Positions 4,373-5,312 of a stretch of DNA of 5,312 nucleotides are shown in pieces. This DNA comes from a bacterium. Its GTDB lineage: Bacteria; Margulisbacteria; Marinamargulisbacteria; JAAEMD01. Numbering within the stretch: position 1 is the first letter of the stretch; every line of letters begins with the position of its first letter. Below the pieces are notes generated by a model, which was not told the DNA's origin, did no database searches, and saw only the letters and a program-made list of their open reading frames with translations. The stretch is taken from positions 1 to 5,312 of the forward strand of contig JAAEMD010000325.1 in assembly GCA_024225875.1 (NCBI GenBank). Reading direction: 5' to 3'. The translations under genes and the position numbers were made by a program.

Positions 4373-4672
4373 ATGAATACAATTAAACAAAAATTTCATT
4401 ATTTTTCTTTGGTTTTAATTTTATTTTTAAGCAATGTTGGTAATATTTTTGGTGCATCAGATCCTTTTGACGGTGTGACTGAAAGAACTGAAGGTTTAAC
4501 AAAATATCTTAGCGGTGATCTTGCAACAGCGTTATGTATCCTGGTTACAGTTGTTGCCGGAATAGCTCTCATGTTCAATAAGCTACGAATGGAATGGGCA
4601 CTACGAATCATGGGGGGAAGCATGGTCATTTGTTTTGCTACTGTATTAGTAGAGTGGCTGTTTGGAAAATGA
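4373..4672 (+). CDS. virB2: VirB2/TrbC-family conjugative pilin precursor
   Basis: This 99-residue protein is the major pilus subunit of a P-type type IV secretion system. Residues 1-27 form a signal peptide: basic start (K5, K7), hydrophobic core FSLVLILFLSNVGNIFG, with cleavage likely near G27/A28 before SDPF. The mature part has two membrane helices, about 50-68 (LATALCILVTVVAGIALMF) and 76-97 (ALRIMGGSMVICFATVLVEW), joined by a short basic turn NKLR, which is the standard VirB2 topology. Length is normal for the family. AGGAG (4359-4363) lies 9 nt before ATG. The virB2-virB3-virB4 order confirms the call. Subunits insert in the inner membrane and are extracted by VirB4 to build the pilus. 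TrbC is an equivalent name if the system is of RP4 type. Confidence 0.9.
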   Translation: MNTIKQKFHYFSLVLILFLSNVGNIFGASDPFDGVTERTEGLTKYLSGDLATALCILVTVVAGIALMFNKLRMEWALRIMGGSMVICFATVLVEWLFGK

Positions 4673-4698
4673 ATCTTTAAAAAAGGTTTTTTTGAAAA

Positions 4699-5004
4699 AT
4701 GAATACTAAAAAAGAGATCGATTTAAAAAAAAACATATATCCAACTCCTTGGAAACCGACTTTATTATTCAAAATCCCGAGGGATTACGCTCTTTTTGCT
4801 TTCACTTTTTGTGCCGGTATAGGCTTTCTTTTATCTGTTTTGTTCGGAAATTTGGTTTATATGTTCGGACTTTTGTTAATAGCCTATATTTATGGCGTTC
4901 TTAAAGCAAAAGATGACCCGGAATTTTTTACTGTTTATCTAATCCGGTTTCGCAAACTTAAAACTACAAAAGGAGACTTCAAAGGACATGAGTATATACC
5001 CTAA
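4699..5004 (+). CDS. virB3: VirB3/TrbD-family inner-membrane type IV secretion protein
   Basis: This 101-residue protein is an inner-membrane component that works with VirB4. The N-terminal segment IYPTPWKPTLLFKIPRDY (13-30) is the usual VirB3 lead-in to a membrane hairpin, with helices about 30-48 and 51-68. KAKDDPEFFTVYLIRFRK (69-86) matches the family's conserved DP-x-F and basic cytoplasmic tail. It starts 26 nt after virB2. The only ribosome-site-like sequence, AAAAGG, is 12 nt from ATG, so initiation may be weak or coupled to virB2. Its 3' end overlaps virB4 by 17 nt. In some systems virB3 and virB4 are fused; here they are separate. Confidence 0.9.
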   Translation: MNTKKEIDLKKNIYPTPWKPTLLFKIPRDYALFAFTFCAGIGFLLSVLFGNLVYMFGLLLIAYIYGVLKAKDDPEFFTVYLIRFRKLKTTKGDFKGHEYIP

Positions 5005-5312
5005 AGAGTTAAGCCTGTTTGATGATTTTTGTCCGATTTTAGCATTATGGCCAAATTTTAAAACAACCGTAACTAAAGGAGGAAAATACGTCAGAGTTAT
5101 AGAATTAACAGGGAAAGATTACGCCGGGCTTGCACCTGAAATAATAGAATCGTTTTACGAACTCCGCAAAGGTTTTTTTGAAAGTTTGGATTCTGAAATA
5201 TCTGTTTTGCAACAAAGTCACAGAATGAAAGTGACAAGAGTTGTGAAAGAAAATGAATTTAAAAATAAAATAGCAGGGCAAATAGGAAATATTTGGTCTG
5301 AACAATTTAAAG
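4988..5312 (+). CDS. virB4: VirB4/TrbE-family secretion ATPase, N-terminal part (runs off the right edge)
   Basis: VirB4 is the large AAA+ ATPase that energises pilus assembly and substrate transfer at the inner membrane. Only the first 108 codons are present, so the Walker motifs are outside the window. The N-terminal domain is recognisable: KGGKYVRVIELTGKDYAGL (about 31-49) is the strand pair and G-x-DY motif typical of VirB4, followed by ELRKGFFESL and VLQQSHRMK, the conserved hydrophobic-Q-x-HR step. The start overlaps virB3 by 17 nt. AGGAG (4971-4975) lies 12 nt upstream and AAAGGA directly before the ATG, so re-initiation after virB3 is likely. About 700 further residues are expected beyond the edge. 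Confidence 0.92.
   Translation, partial: MSIYPKELSLFDDFCPILALWPNFKTTVTKGGKYVRVIELTGKDYAGLAPEIIESFYELRKGFFESLDSEISVLQQSHRMKVTRVVKENEFKNKIAGQIGNIWSEQFK

Noticed and set aside
4399..4629. A minus-strand frame inside virB2
   Set aside because: A shadow of virB2, whose signal peptide and two membrane helices are clear.
5105..5305. A minus-strand frame inside virB4
   Set aside because: A shadow of the virB4 N-terminal domain.

Overview
The window looks like the backbone of a low-GC (roughly 30% by eye), self-transmissible or mobilisable plasmid from a Gram-negative bacterium, probably a proteobacterium. Three modules support this: a ParA/ribbon-helix-helix partition operon, an iteron origin with an initiator of the RPA (replication initiator protein A) type, and the start of a P-type (VirB/Trb-like) type IV secretion operon. 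An integrated or chromosome-linked element with the same modules cannot be excluded, and nothing here fixes the genus.

Layout. Positions 1-322 hold the 5' part of an unrecognised cysteine-containing gene on the minus strand, running off the left edge. Positions 323-400 hold its leader and a strong plus-strand terminator, which together could belong to a short antisense RNA. Positions 401-603 are an 80-bp tandem repeat, itself built of diverged 40-bp halves, and a candidate centromere. Positions 615-1632 are parA followed by a parB-like gene, both on the minus strand. Positions 1633-2412 are a gene-free control region of about 780 bp with an isolated iteron, two overlapping perfect hairpins, short AAGCT repeats, a block of five iterons, an AT-rich stretch with an inverted repeat, and promoter-like sequences. 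Positions 2413-3795 encode the replication initiator. Positions 3796-4051 are a leader with palindromes, a promoter-like element and a 13-bp stem-loop. From 4052 to the right edge runs an operon: an unrecognised 102-residue protein with a possible ribbon-helix-helix fold, virB2 (pilin), virB3, and the first 108 codons of virB4.

How it fits together. RepA should bind the iterons and open the neighbouring AT-rich DNA. ParA and ParB-like should segregate the copies through the repeat arrays flanking their operon. The virB genes should build the conjugation channel. The repA and transfer leaders carry a similar promoter-like element (TTGACTATT-N-AAAAA, then GTTRTAA at the same spacing), which hints at shared control. 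The least explained parts are the 102-residue protein, the left-edge gene with its possible antisense RNA, and the paired hairpins in the origin region.
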